DNA of 64,000 nucleotides from an uncultured Lachnospiraceae bacterium (GTDB lineage Bacteria; Bacillota; Clostridia; Lachnospirales; Lachnospiraceae). Below are positions 43,159 to 52,914 of the stretch, piece after piece. The stretch is from assembly GCA_910586705.1 (NCBI GenBank), contig CAJUJK010000006.1:1-64000 (forward strand), read 5' to 3'. The position numbers and the translations under genes were made by a program. Each line of letters opens with the position of its first letter. Positions within the stretch are counted from its first letter, which is position 1. The notes under the pieces were generated by a model that worked only from the letters and a program-made list of their open reading frames with translations, ran no database searches and was not told the DNA's origin.

Positions 43159-43850
43159 GCGAACACCTCCCTGAAAAACTGGTCCACGGACTTGCGCTCG
43201 TTTTGCCTTATCTGCTCCGCCCCTGCCTGCAGCACGATACTGCCGTACTTGATAAACACCACCTCATCCAGAATGTTTTCCACATCCGAGATCAAATGGG
43301 TGGAAAGCAGAATGGAACCGCAGCGGTTATAGTTGCTCACAATGGTGTGGAGAATGTAGTCTCTGGCGGCAGGATCCACGCCGGCGATCGGCTCGTCCAG
43401 AATGTAGAGATCCGCGTCCCGGCTCATCACCATGATAAGCTGCACTTTCTCCTTCGTGCCCTTGGAAAGGTTTTTCAGTCTCTCCTGCGGCGGGATCTGC
43501 AGTCTCGCCAGCATGTCAAAAGCTCTGTCCACCCGGAAATCCGGATAAAAATCCTGAAAATACTGCACCAGTTCCATCACCTTCATGCCCGGCTGCAGAT
43601 AGGTCCGCTCCGGCAGATAGGAAATCCGCATCTTCGTGTCGATCCCCGGACGCTGCCCGTTAATCAGCACCTCCCCCGCCGTCGGCTTCAAAAGCCCGTT
43701 CATAATCTTGATAAGCGTTGTTTTCCCGCTGCCGTTAGGGCCCAGCAGGCCGATAATCCTGCCGCGCTCCAAATTCAGATACACCTGATTCAACGCAATC
43801 TTTCTTCCGTAAGTCTTCGTCAGACCCATACACTGTACCACTGGCGCCAT
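43152..43850 (-). CDS. ABC transporter ATP-binding protein
   Basis: 232 residues. Walker A GPNGSGKTTLIKIMNGL, signature LSKGTKEKVQL (a weak LSGGQ), Walker B LYILDEPIAGVDP, and the switch His in LLSTHL. The longer open frame to 44060 is basic and overlaps the epimerase gene; the start at 43850 has GGAAGG upstream. Pairs with the permease at 42355-43158; YtrB/BcrA-type exporter by resemblance. Confidence 0.93.
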   Translation of the reverse strand: MAPVVQCMGLTKTYGRKIALNQVYLNLERGRIIGLLGPNGSGKTTLIKIMNGLLKPTAGEVLINGQRPGIDTKMRISYLPERTYLQPGMKVMELVQYFQDFYPDFRVDRAFDMLARLQIPPQERLKNLSKGTKEKVQLIMVMSRDADLYILDEPIAGVDPAARDYILHTIVSNYNRCGSILLSTHLISDVENILDEVVFIKYGSIVLQAGAEQIRQNERKSVDQFFREVFAC

Positions 43851-43872
43851 AGTTTTCCTTCCTTTCCCGGAC

Positions 43873-44745
43873 TCACGAAACCGTGATCCGATAGGACGCC
43901 TCGAAAGCCGCCCCGGTAAGCTTTTGTCCCCACTCCCGTTCTTTAAAGTCTCCTGCAAAATCCGTACTGTCACATCTGCCGTACCACGGTTCGATACAGA
44001 TAAACGGCGCTTTCTTCTTCGGCGGTGACCAGATGCCGAAAAGCGGCGCGTCAAACGCAACCGTCAGATACGGCGTTCCATCGGGCCTCGCAAGCGCCAC
44101 GCTGTGCGCCTGATCGTTTTCAATCACCAGCGCGTCATTGTCAAAAAGGTCAGCTGTAACAGGCAGCGCGCCGTTTTGCAGCGCGTATGTCTTTTTCTCC
44201 TTCCCTGCAAGCCCCCCGTCAATACATGTGGATACGATCTGATCCTTCCTGTCAAAAAGCAGTTTGTACTGGGTCTGGTCCGTCCCCGGATCAATGGGAC
44301 ACATAAATCCGGGATGCCCGCCTATGGAAAACCAGATCGGTTCCACGCCCTGATTAGCCACCCGCCACTTCACTACCACCGTGTGCCCGGCAAGTTCATA
44401 TCCGATTTCTAAAAGAAAAGGGTAGGGATATTTCTTCAGCGTCTCCTCGTTGGAGCTTAATGTAAACCATATTTCCGTAGCCACCTGACTCTTTAACTGG
44501 AACTCCATATCTCTGGCAAATCCGTGCTGCCCCATGGCATACTCTCTGCCGTCCACCCGGTATTTCCCGTCCTTTAAACCGCCCACGATGGGAAAGAGTA
44601 CCGGCGACGTCCGCCCCCAGTAGGCGGGATCCCCGTGCCACATGTACTCTGTCTGCCCGGACACGCTTTTTAACGACTTAAGCTCCGCCCCCAGGCTGTC
44701 CACCTGTATCGTAATTTTGTCATTACTGATCTGAAATAACGCCAT
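43873..44745 (-). CDS. Aldose 1-epimerase family protein (LacX/YeaD-like)
   Basis: 290 residues. AELKSLKSVSGQTEYMWHGD at the N-terminus is typical of LacX-like mutarotase homologues; catalytic-type residues sit in MGQHGFARDMEF and IGGHPGFMCPID, with a late Glu in CIEPWYG. Predicted to interconvert sugar anomers in the cytoplasm. Not part of an obvious sugar operon. Confidence 0.9.
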   Translation of the reverse strand: MALFQISNDKITIQVDSLGAELKSLKSVSGQTEYMWHGDPAYWGRTSPVLFPIVGGLKDGKYRVDGREYAMGQHGFARDMEFQLKSQVATEIWFTLSSNEETLKKYPYPFLLEIGYELAGHTVVVKWRVANQGVEPIWFSIGGHPGFMCPIDPGTDQTQYKLLFDRKDQIVSTCIDGGLAGKEKKTYALQNGALPVTADLFDNDALVIENDQAHSVALARPDGTPYLTVAFDAPLFGIWSPPKKKAPFICIEPWYGRCDSTDFAGDFKEREWGQKLTGAAFEASYRITVS

Positions 44746-44847
44746 AGCCTCCTCCTTTTCTGCTCCAAATCATGCGAAAACCCCAACCATACTGAAAATG
44801 CCCCGTCTTCGACCATTGTAACACAGCTTCCCGAAAAAGGGTATCTT

Positions 44848-45642
44848 TTAATCCCCTGCGATCTCCCGGTACGCACTTACTACCTGATCCACAGGCACCC
44901 CCGCGATCTCATTCTGATAAGTTCCCCCGGTCAGCAGCCCGATCAGCCGTCCGCAGCCGTCGAACATGCCGCCGCCGCTCATGCCCTCTCTGGCAAAGCC
45001 GTGCCCGTAAAGCATTTCACTTCCGAATGTCTCGATATATTTATCGGTCTCCTCCAGAACAGCCTTTTCAAAGATCAGTTCCTCTTCCTCCCTGCCCGCC
45101 CCCAGACAGAAAATCTCCTCGTCAACCCGCAGACCGCCATAAATGCCCCCGTCCGCAAAGACGCAGCGCAGCCTAGAAGCCGCCTGCAGACCGATCTCTT
45201 CCTTTTCCACCAGCAGAAAGCCCACGTCACAGTTTTCCGAACTGCCAAGCATACGGGCGTTTGCATAATACCCTTGCGAAAAGCGGACCACCCCCGACTC
45301 GTCCTGCCAGTAGGACAGCACATGCCCGTTGGTGGCAATCACCGCGCCTTCCTCTGTCATCCAGCAGATCACGCCGCTGCCGTACGCCTTCCCCATATCA
45401 ATCCGCACCACACAGTCCCTCACATTTTCATATGCCGTTTCCAGATCCGGCTCTTCCAGCACGGGACAGTGAAACAGGTCGAGCGCGAGCATTCCTTCAT
45501 AAATATCCGCCTCGCTCACGCTCTGAATCAGATGGGGCGGCAGGGACGGTTCCCCCGCCTTCGCAGGCAGCGTCTGAAAAAGGCAGCCCGTAAAAAATAT
45601 AATAACAGCAGCTATTTTATTTACTCTTCCGCCCTTCGCCAC
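44848..45642 (-). CDS. Exported trypsin-like serine protease
   Basis: 264 residues. A GTG start at 45642 (GAGGAG six bases upstream) gives a clean signal peptide (VNKIAAVIIFFTGCLFQTL, cleavage after AKA). The chymotrypsin-fold triad is complete: His in IATNGHVLSY, Asp in ENCDVGFLLV, Ser in REGMSGGGMFDG. Upstream ATGs in the frame lack ribosome sites. No PDZ domain, so simpler than HtrA. Role unknown. Confidence 0.83.
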   Translation of the reverse strand: MAKGGRVNKIAAVIIFFTGCLFQTLPAKAGEPSLPPHLIQSVSEADIYEGMLALDLFHCPVLEEPDLETAYENVRDCVVRIDMGKAYGSGVICWMTEEGAVIATNGHVLSYWQDESGVVRFSQGYYANARMLGSSENCDVGFLLVEKEEIGLQAASRLRCVFADGGIYGGLRVDEEIFCLGAGREEEELIFEKAVLEETDKYIETFGSEMLYGHGFAREGMSGGGMFDGCGRLIGLLTGGTYQNEIAGVPVDQVVSAYREIAGD

Positions 45643-45742
45643 ACGCCTCTCCTCGCCAGCCATACTTTTCACAGGGGCACGGGGAGGACTGCACATCCCT
45701 CCCCGTGCCCCTGCTCTGATCTGGTCATACTAAATATGTGCA

Positions 45743-45825
45743 GAGAATGCCGCTTCTGGCATTCTCTTAAGCGAAACATAGAACTTCTCCACGAGGCAGC
45801 CCTTGCTGCGAGTGACTGGAAGTTC
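45743..45825. repeat. Structured palindromic element downstream of rnpB (element B2)
   Basis: Same layout as 16314-16406: hairpin GAGAATGCC/GGCATTCTC (45743-45751, 45758-45766), then GAACTTC/GAAGTTC (45781-45787, 45819-45825) enclosing ACGAG, a GCAGC-CCTT-GCTGC tip and a second CGAG. A T-run follows on the plus strand. It lies 12 nt from the 3' end of RNase P RNA. Confidence 0.7.
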
Positions 45826-45837
45826 TTTTTTCTTTGG

Positions 45838-46182
45838 GAGCGGAACGATAAGCCGGGTTATGTCGTGAATGATCATCTATCTAGGAGTTTCGTCGCCGAA
45901 ACCCTCCAGCAACCTACCTGAGAGCGAACCGGGCCGGTCATTGCTCTCTGCTTGGTCTTGCTCCGGATGGGGTTTACACAGCCCGTCCCGTTACCGTGAC
46001 GGCGGTAGTCTCTTACACTACCATTCCACCCTCACTCAGCAATATGCTGAGCAGTTTCTTTTCTGTTGCACTAGCCTTGGAGTCGCCTCCACCGGATGTT
46101 ATCCGGCATCCTGCCCTGTGGAGCCCGGACTTTCCTCACCTGCACCCTTTCGTCTGTGCAGCCGCGATCATTTGTTCCACTC
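45838..46182 (-). ncRNA. rnpB: RNase P RNA component
   Basis: Catalytic RNA that matures tRNA 5' ends. On the minus strand the conserved core reads GAGGAAAGTCCGGGCTCC near the 5' side, then ACAGGGCAG, AACAGAAA and, at the 3' side, ATAACCCGGCTTA. Ends are set by helix P1: GAGTGGAAC (from 46182) pairs with GTTCCGCTC (to 45838). About 345 nt; exact ends may differ by a few bases. Its promoter must lie inside the 3' end of the kinase gene, which stops only 12 bp upstream. Confidence 0.95.
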
Positions 46183-46193
46183 ACCTTTTCGCT

Positions 46194-47849
46194 TTAGACT
46201 TCAAAACAACTCCCGCCTACAAACTCCCTGCAGAGGGAATTTTTCGGCAGTTCCTCGCTGCTGATGCCGAGGAAATATTCCAGAAACTTGAGCAGCCGTT
46301 TCGCCTCATGGTATCCCGGCTCCCCCTTCTGTATGCTAAAGAGCAGCGGTTCCGCATACTGTTTAATCACCGAAAGCTCATAGAGCATCGCCGAATTGAA
46401 CATGGCGTCCGCCTCCTCCTGAAACGGGAAAATATATTTTTCTTCCCCTCTTCTGACCGAAGGCCACATGGAAATTGTTTTTCCGGCGGAAGCGCCCCTT
46501 GTCCGCGCGTCCCGCACAAGACGGCGCAGCAGCCGGTTGTCCGTGGTGGGAATCCTGTTGTGCTCATCCACGTTCAGGGTCGTCAATGCGCTGATATATA
46601 TTTTGTACTTACTCTCCGTCGGCAGCGAATAGGACATCTTCTCGTTCAGCCCGTGTATGCCCTCGATCACAAGAATGTCGTTCTCGCCAAGCTGCGCGAT
46701 CTTTCCGCTGTACTCCCGCTTCCCGGTCTTGAAATTGAAGGTAGGAAGCTCCACTCTCTCCCCCTGCAGAAGCGCCGTCATGTCCTTGTTAAACTGCTCC
46801 ACGTCCAGCGCCTCGATGCACTCGTAGTCCGGCTCGCCATTCTCGTCAAGCGGCGTACTGTCGTGATCCACATAATAATTGTCAAGCCCGATCGGATGGG
46901 GTCTTAATCCGTAGGTGCGAAGCTGGATCGAAAGCCTGTGGGAAAAGGTCGTCTTGCCGGAGGAGGAGGGGCCTGCAATCATAACAAATTTCACACCCTC
47001 ACGCCTCGCAATGTCTCTGGCAATCTCACCGATGCGCCTCTCCTGCAGCGCCTCCTGCACCAGAATCATATCCGCGATATTGCCGTCGCAGATCTGGTTA
47101 TTCAGATCGCCCACCGTGTCGATGCCGATGTCACGCCCCCACTCTCCCGTGGCGAGAAGCGTCTGGAACAGCTTTTTGCGCGGCTTAAACTCCGGCAGCA
47201 CCTCCGGATCCTCCTGTTCGGGAAGCAGCAGAATCATCCCGCCCTCGTAGGCGAAAAGGTCAAACAGTCTGATATAGCCCGTACTTGGCAGCATATAACC
47301 GTAAAAATAGTCGTAGTAATCCCCCATGCAGTACACGTTGATATTGGAACTTCTGCGGTAGCGGAACAGGGAAACCTTATCCGTCATGCCGTTCTCCGCA
47401 AAGAGCGCCACCGCCTCCGCCGCCGGGTAAGCCTTTTTTGTCACAAGAAGATCCATGTCCACCAGTTCGCCCATGCGGTCCTTCACCCTCCCGATCGTCT
47501 TTTCATCCAGACTCAGACCGTTCCGGAACGCACAGTAGTAACCCGCGCCAATGGCAAACTCCACTTTCACGTTGGCAGCAGCCTCCATGCCCGCCACATC
47601 CTTGATGGACTTTAACATAAGCATGATCGCTGTCCGCACATAGGTCTTATGACCGATCGCGTCCGCATAGGTGATAAAATCAAGCTCGCAGTCCCTGTCC
47701 ACACGTTTCATCAGCTCCTGAATCTTGCCGTCCACCGTCACCAGGGCGATCTGGCTGACAAAGTCATTCTGGTGCGCCTCCGCGATGATCTCGTACTTGA
47801 TACCGTCCTCGTAACGTTTCTCTTTTCCTCCGATCATAATCGTAGCCAT
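46194..47849 (-). CDS. Nucleoside (uridine) kinase with N-terminal TGS/ThrRS-like domain
   Basis: 551 residues. N-terminal half resembles the TGS and adjacent editing-like domain of threonyl-tRNA synthetase; the C-terminal half is a P-loop uridine kinase/phosphoribulokinase domain (MIAGPSSSGKTTFSHRLSIQ near 285, VIEGIHGLNEKM, then RDARTRGASAG). This fusion is common in clostridia and annotated as nucleoside kinase. Substrate probably uridine/cytidine. RBS GGAGGGGG. A TATACT at 47889-47884 is its likely -10. Confidence 0.9.
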   Translation of the reverse strand: MATIMIGGKEKRYEDGIKYEIIAEAHQNDFVSQIALVTVDGKIQELMKRVDRDCELDFITYADAIGHKTYVRTAIMLMLKSIKDVAGMEAAANVKVEFAIGAGYYCAFRNGLSLDEKTIGRVKDRMGELVDMDLLVTKKAYPAAEAVALFAENGMTDKVSLFRYRRSSNINVYCMGDYYDYFYGYMLPSTGYIRLFDLFAYEGGMILLLPEQEDPEVLPEFKPRKKLFQTLLATGEWGRDIGIDTVGDLNNQICDGNIADMILVQEALQERRIGEIARDIARREGVKFVMIAGPSSSGKTTFSHRLSIQLRTYGLRPHPIGLDNYYVDHDSTPLDENGEPDYECIEALDVEQFNKDMTALLQGERVELPTFNFKTGKREYSGKIAQLGENDILVIEGIHGLNEKMSYSLPTESKYKIYISALTTLNVDEHNRIPTTDNRLLRRLVRDARTRGASAGKTISMWPSVRRGEEKYIFPFQEEADAMFNSAMLYELSVIKQYAEPLLFSIQKGEPGYHEAKRLLKFLEYFLGISSEELPKNSLCREFVGGSCFEV

Positions 47850-47883
47850 AGACTTTCCCCCTCCTTTTTTGTATGATGATCGC

Positions 47884-47889
47884 AGTATA
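47884..47889 (-). promoter_or_regulatory. Candidate -10 of the nucleoside kinase gene
   Basis: Minus-strand TATACT, about 35 bp before the start codon; no convincing -35. Confidence 0.4.
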
Positions 47890-47983
47890 CACGGGATCTT
47901 TCGATTCCACTACGATATATCTTATGTAAACTATCTGTAACGGTTCCGTCTCCTGACCGCCCAGACACCAGTCCGAGCCGGAA

Positions 47984-48808
47984 TCACTTCACCGCCCACA
48001 TGGCACTTCCCGCAAGGTGGTTGTCCGCAAGCAATGCCTCCACCTGCGCGTATCTTGTCTTTCTCTTTTCCTCCGTCAGCCCCTGCGCTCGCAAATTTGC
48101 GAGAATTTCCTCATAAACAGCTTTCTCATGTTCCAGAAAGGATAAAAATACGGGTGTTTTTTTTCGCAGCAGTACGGGACCATATCTGTCCTCAAGTTTA
48201 CATAACTCTTCTTCCGATATGTCGATGCCAGATTCCGAAAATGCCGCCGTTTCCTGCACGCTCCCAGCCGGTGACGCAGACACTTCGATCCCGCCACAAC
48301 GTACCGTGCCACGGTCTTCCTTCCCACCGCGCCCCGCCCGGATCACCTGATAAAACTTGCCGTCCTCCTCGACCATCTCCTCGTCGAGAATCACGCTGCC
48401 TCTCTCCCGCAGGAAACGTCTGAAACGCTCGATCTCCGACTGGGGCTGCAAAACCAGTTCCCGGAAGGAATCCGTCTTTTCCCGCTCCGCCTCCAGAATC
48501 CGCATCATCAGCCCGCCGCCCATACCGGCGCAGATCAGCGTGTCCGCCTCACCCGCCTTATAATTATGTAAACCATCTGACAATCTGGTCTCAATCTGTC
48601 CTTCCAGTCCGTATGCCGACACATGCTCTCTCGCCGCGCGTAAGGGTCCTTCCCTCAAGTCCATCGCCAGAACGCCGGGGCTGATACCCTGCTGTACGAG
48701 ATAAACTGGCACAAAACCATGGTCACAGCCCACATCGCAGACCCGGTGCCCTCTCGTCACCATACCTGCCACGGTGCGAAGCCGTCTGGACAAAACCACC
48801 TGCCGCAT
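47984..48808 (-). CDS. trmK: tRNA (adenine-22-N1)-methyltransferase
   Basis: 274-residue class I methyltransferase of the TrmK/YqfN family: LSRRLRTVAGMVTRGHRVCD, VGCDHGFVPVYL (SAM motif I), ICAGMGGGLMMRIL, and LQPQSEIERFRRFL. Methylates A22 of certain tRNAs. Start codon overlaps the rpoD stop (TGATG), so it is the last gene of dgt-dnaG-rpoD-trmK, as in B. subtilis. Confidence 0.93.
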   Translation of the reverse strand: MRQVVLSRRLRTVAGMVTRGHRVCDVGCDHGFVPVYLVQQGISPGVLAMDLREGPLRAAREHVSAYGLEGQIETRLSDGLHNYKAGEADTLICAGMGGGLMMRILEAEREKTDSFRELVLQPQSEIERFRRFLRERGSVILDEEMVEEDGKFYQVIRAGRGGKEDRGTVRCGGIEVSASPAGSVQETAAFSESGIDISEEELCKLEDRYGPVLLRKKTPVFLSFLEHEKAVYEEILANLRAQGLTEEKRKTRYAQVEALLADNHLAGSAMWAVK

Positions 48809-49920
48809 CAGTCCAGATAATCCTTGAGTTTCCGGCTTCTGCTCGGATGGCGCAGTTTTCTGAGCGCCTTCGCCTCAATCTGTCTGATACGTTCACGGGT
48901 CACGTTAAACTCTTTTCCCACTTCCTCAAGGGTCCTCGCTCTGCCGTCATCCAGCCCGAAACGGAGCCTCAGCACCTTCTGTTCCCTCTCCGTCAGGGTG
49001 CCAAGCACCTCCACAAGCTGCTCCTTTAAGAGCGTAAACGCCGCCGCGTCCGCAGGGACGGGCACGTTGTCGTCCTGAATGAAATCTCCCAGATGGCTGT
49101 CTTCCTCCTCGCCGATGGGTGTCTCGAGAGATACCGGCTCCTGTGAAATCTTCAGGATCTCACGCACCCGTTCCACCGGCATATTCATCTGCACAGCGAT
49201 CTCCTCCGGGGTAGGTTCCCGCCCCAGCTCCTGCAAGAGCTGACGGCTCACCCGGATCAGTTTGTTGATGGTTTCCACCATATGCACAGGGATGCGGATG
49301 GTTCTCGCCTGATCCGCAATGGCTCTCGTGATCGCCTGTCTGATCCACCACGTCGCGTAGGTGGAAAACTTATATCCCTTACGGTAATCGAATTTTTCCA
49401 CAGCCTTAATCAGACCCAGATTCCCCTCCTGAATCAAGTCAAGAAAGAGCATACCGCGCCCCACGTACCGTTTTGCAATGCTGACCACCAGACGAAGGTT
49501 CGCCTCCGCCAGACGCTGCTTTGCTTCCAGATCTCCCATCTCCATTTTCTTTGCCAGTTCGATCTCTTCCTCCGCGGACAGGAGCGGCACCTTGCCGATC
49601 TCCTTCAGGTACATTCTGACGGGATCCTCAATGCTGATGCCGTCGGGCACGGTGAGGTCGATTTCCTCCACATCCACCTCGTCCTCCTCCGTCAGGATGA
49701 TCTCCTCGTCATCCACGTCGTCTTCCTCTGTGATGCGCAGCACATCTACATTATTCTGTTCCAGCGTCTCTAAAATTTTGTCAAACTGCTCCTCCTCCAG
49801 CGTAAGGTCAGAGAAAAAGTCGTTGATCTCCTGATACTCCAGAACATTTTTCTTCTTCTTTGCAACAGCAAGGAGATCTTTTAAACGCTCCTCAAACTTT
49901 GCCTGTACATTTTCATCCAT
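48808..49920 (-). CDS. rpoD: Primary sigma factor RpoD (sigma-A)
   Basis: Housekeeping sigma factor, 370 residues. Region 1.2 ([20 protein letters not shown]), region 2 ([33 protein letters not shown]), region 3 and region 4 ([20 protein letters not shown]) are complete; region 1.1 is acidic. ATG at 49920 is chosen because GGAG lies six bases upstream; a Met four codons earlier abuts the Shine-Dalgarno sequence. Confidence 0.97.
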   Translation of the reverse strand: MDENVQAKFEERLKDLLAVAKKKKNVLEYQEINDFFSDLTLEEEQFDKILETLEQNNVDVLRITEEDDVDDEEIILTEEDEVDVEEIDLTVPDGISIEDPVRMYLKEIGKVPLLSAEEEIELAKKMEMGDLEAKQRLAEANLRLVVSIAKRYVGRGMLFLDLIQEGNLGLIKAVEKFDYRKGYKFSTYATWWIRQAITRAIADQARTIRIPVHMVETINKLIRVSRQLLQELGREPTPEEIAVQMNMPVERVREILKISQEPVSLETPIGEEEDSHLGDFIQDDNVPVPADAAAFTLLKEQLVEVLGTLTEREQKVLRLRFGLDDGRARTLEEVGKEFNVTRERIRQIEAKALRKLRHPSRSRKLKDYLD

Positions 49921-49994
49921 GAATTGCTCCATCCTTCCTATGTTTAACCTCTGTCCGATTGTAAACGTGCCTTTTTTCGATTAGCTTACCCTGA

Positions 49995-51764
49995 TCACAG
50001 GGAAATATGCGCCTTCCGCAGTTCCTCCAGCGCCTTTTTGCCGGATATGACCTGATTTAGCGCCTCCATATCCGATCCCATTCTCGCCGAATAGTAATTG
50101 AAACTGTTGTTCTTCACAGCCACCACCACATCGTGAAGCGCCTTTTCCCTCTCCTGTTTCGTGTCAAGCCGCTCCGGTTTCGTGTTGAAGATCGCCGCCA
50201 CTTCCCGCTGCTCCTCTTCCTCCTCGAAAGCGCTGACAACGGACGCCGGGGAAAAGGACCCCTGCTCCAGTCCTGCAAACAGCTTGTCCGCCACCTGCCG
50301 GTACAGTCCCTGCGTAAAGTCAGCCGCAGAGACGTACGCCTTGATCTTTGGGTAGATTTCCGGCTCTTCCGCGAGCCATGTCAGGAGTAAACGCTGCGAC
50401 TTTCTGATATGGTCCTCCGGCGTAGGCCTGCCCGCAGTCGTGGATTTCGGTCTCTCCACAGGCTTAACAAGCCCTGTGCGCGCCGCGTAGCCGTTCACCA
50501 GTTTCCGAAGGTTCTCGTAGCCGATGTGGTACCGTCCCGCTACCGACTCGATATAGTTTTCCCGCTCCACCTCTTCCTCAAAACCGCAGAGCCTCTTCGC
50601 GATCTCCCTGTGAAAGGCGGTCTTTGACTCCGGGTCTTCCATATGATAATTTCGTTCCAGCACCTTCAGTTCAAAGAAAAAACCGTTCTGCGCCTGATCG
50701 ATCCGTTCCTGAAACGCTTCGGCGCCGAGATTCTTTATAAATTCATCGGGGTCTTTGTAGGGCTGCATATCAATCACCCGCCCCCTGAGCCCTGCCTCCT
50801 TCAGAATGCCGAGTGCCCGCAGCGCCGCGCTCGTGCCCGCGCCGTCACTGTCGTACGCCAACAGCACCTCCTCGCCGAAGCGCTTTACCAGTCCTGCCTG
50901 TCCCGCCGTGAAAGCCGTGCCGAGCGACGCCACAGCCTGTCCGAAGCCCGCCTGATGCAGGGCGATCACATCCATGTAGCCCTCGCACAAAATCAAATTC
51001 CCCGTTCTCGCCGTTCTGGCAAAATTCAGACCGTAGAGATTGCGGCTTTTGTCAAAAATCGTCGTCTCCGGGGAGTTCAGATATTTCGGCTTGGCATCCC
51101 CCATCACCCTGCCGCCAAAACCGATCACCCGGTGATTGCCGTCCTGAATCGGAAACATCACCCGGTTCCAGAATTTATCGTGGACACCACGCTTCTCGTC
51201 AAACCCTGTCAGCCCCGCCTCTGTGATCAGATCGTCCGCATATCCTTTCGACCGCAGATAAGCCGTCAGATCGGAGCCGGCACCGTCCGCATACCCCAGA
51301 CCGAACTTTTTCATGGTCCCGTCCGTCAGTTCCCGCCCCGAAAGATAGCGGTAACCCGTCTGTCCTCTGGGGGAGCGCAGCAGATAATAATAGTATTTCG
51401 CCGCCTGCTTGTTGACCTCCAGCAGCTTAGCACGCCTGCTCTCCTTGCGGCGCATCTCCTCGCTGTACTCCACTTCCGGCAGCGCCACGCCCGCACGGTC
51501 GGCAAGCATTTTAAGCGCCTCCTGAAAGGTGGCGTTCTCATATTCCATCAAAAAGGTAATCACATTGCCGCCAGCCCCGCAGCCAAAACAGTAATACATC
51601 TGCTTGCCCGGTGAGACTGAGAAAGAAGGGGATTTTTCATTGTGGAACGGGCAAAGCCCGAAATAGCTGCTCCCCTTCTTCTGCATACGCACATAGCCCG
51701 AGATCACTTCGACGATATCGTTTTTCGTTCTGACCTCCTCGATCAGTTCCTCCGGATAACGCAT
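49995..51764 (-). CDS. dnaG: DNA primase
   Basis: Makes RNA primers at the replication fork. CHC2 zinc finger (GLCPFHNEKSPSFSV, MYYCFGCGAGGNVI), TOPRIM core (LILCEGYMDVIALHQAGF, LLAYDSDGAGTSAALRAL) and a helical DnaB-interacting C-terminus. 589 residues. Between dgt and rpoD in the macromolecular-synthesis operon. Confidence 0.97.
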   Translation of the reverse strand: MRYPEELIEEVRTKNDIVEVISGYVRMQKKGSSYFGLCPFHNEKSPSFSVSPGKQMYYCFGCGAGGNVITFLMEYENATFQEALKMLADRAGVALPEVEYSEEMRRKESRRAKLLEVNKQAAKYYYYLLRSPRGQTGYRYLSGRELTDGTMKKFGLGYADGAGSDLTAYLRSKGYADDLITEAGLTGFDEKRGVHDKFWNRVMFPIQDGNHRVIGFGGRVMGDAKPKYLNSPETTIFDKSRNLYGLNFARTARTGNLILCEGYMDVIALHQAGFGQAVASLGTAFTAGQAGLVKRFGEEVLLAYDSDGAGTSAALRALGILKEAGLRGRVIDMQPYKDPDEFIKNLGAEAFQERIDQAQNGFFFELKVLERNYHMEDPESKTAFHREIAKRLCGFEEEVERENYIESVAGRYHIGYENLRKLVNGYAARTGLVKPVERPKSTTAGRPTPEDHIRKSQRLLLTWLAEEPEIYPKIKAYVSAADFTQGLYRQVADKLFAGLEQGSFSPASVVSAFEEEEEQREVAAIFNTKPERLDTKQEREKALHDVVVAVKNNSFNYYSARMGSDMEALNQVISGKKALEELRKAHISL

Positions 51765-51803
51765 GTTATCCCCTTTCCCAATTCTAAAGTTCTTTTCGCT
51801 TTG

Positions 51804-52808
51804 TTAGCCGTGCCATGTCTTCGGAATAAACAGCCTCTCATACTGCGCGATGGCAAAACGGTCTGTCATGGAGCTGATATAATCGCACACGATCTTCTCA
51901 AGCGGTTCCCCCGCGTCCAGAAGCTTAAACAGGAAGTTCGGCAGCTGCTCCGTGTGCACCAGATAATGCTCGTAGAGCGTGATAATCAGATTTTCCGCCT
52001 TGCCCTCCTCGCTCTTCGCGATGGGATTTCTGTATACATTGCGGAACATAAACTCCCGCATTTTCTGCATTGCCTCCGCCACCTCTGGCGACATGCAGAT
52101 ATCGTCCCGGTCACGGCTGTTTGTCACAATATTATGGATGAAGAAGTCCAGACGCTGTCCGCAGCTATAGCCGATCACGCTTCCGATCTCCTTCGGCACA
52201 TCCGCTTCCTTCAATATCCCGGCGCGCACCGCGTCATCCATGTCGTGGTGAATGTAGGCAATCTTGTCCGCCAGCCGGACGATCCTTCCCTCCAGCGTCT
52301 GCGGCATACCGGAAGTCTGGTGGTTTAAGATCCCGTCCCGCACCTCTATCGTCAGATTGATGCCTCTCCCGTCCTTCTCCAGAATATCCACGGTGCGCAC
52401 ACTCTGCTCGTTGTGCTTAAAGCCGTAAGGGCACACCCGGTCAAGCGCCCGTTCCCCCGCATGTCCGAAGGGCGTATGTCCCAGATCATGCCCGAGGGCG
52501 ATCGCCTCCACCAGATCCTCGTTCAGTTTAAGCGCCTTGGCAATGGTCCGCGCCGTCTGGCTTACCTCCAGCGTATGCGTGAGCCTTGTCCTGTAGTGGT
52601 CTCCCTCAGGCGTCAGGAACACCTGCGTCTTATCCTTCAGCCGGCGGAAGGACTTGCTATGTATGATCCTGTCCCTGTCCCTCTGAAACACAGGGCGGAT
52701 ATCGCACTGTTCTTCCTCCTTAAGCCTTCCTTGGGAATTCATGCTGAGCATGGCATAGGGACTCAGATACTCCTTCTCCCACTGTTCCAAACTTTCCCGT
52801 ATATTCAT
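51804..52808 (-). CDS. dgt: dGTP triphosphohydrolase-like HD protein
   Basis: 334-residue HD-domain protein: RLTHTLEVSQTARTIAKAL and GHDLGHTPFGHAGER give the H...HD...D metal site. Family hydrolyses dNTPs to nucleoside and triphosphate. Heads the dgt-dnaG-rpoD-trmK run, an arrangement common in clostridia. An AT-rich region (52820-52915) upstream holds a possible TTGCTT/TAAATA promoter. Confidence 0.93.
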   Translation of the reverse strand: MNIRESLEQWEKEYLSPYAMLSMNSQGRLKEEEQCDIRPVFQRDRDRIIHSKSFRRLKDKTQVFLTPEGDHYRTRLTHTLEVSQTARTIAKALKLNEDLVEAIALGHDLGHTPFGHAGERALDRVCPYGFKHNEQSVRTVDILEKDGRGINLTIEVRDGILNHQTSGMPQTLEGRIVRLADKIAYIHHDMDDAVRAGILKEADVPKEIGSVIGYSCGQRLDFFIHNIVTNSRDRDDICMSPEVAEAMQKMREFMFRNVYRNPIAKSEEGKAENLIITLYEHYLVHTEQLPNFLFKLLDAGEPLEKIVCDYISSMTDRFAIAQYERLFIPKTWHG

Positions 52809-52914
52809 GGCTGTGCCTTTCCTTCTCCTAAAAAAACAACCTTCCTATTCTTATTATTCGCCCCAAATTTCAAAAATCCTTCTTTTATTTATAAAAAACC
52901 TATATTTAAGCAAT

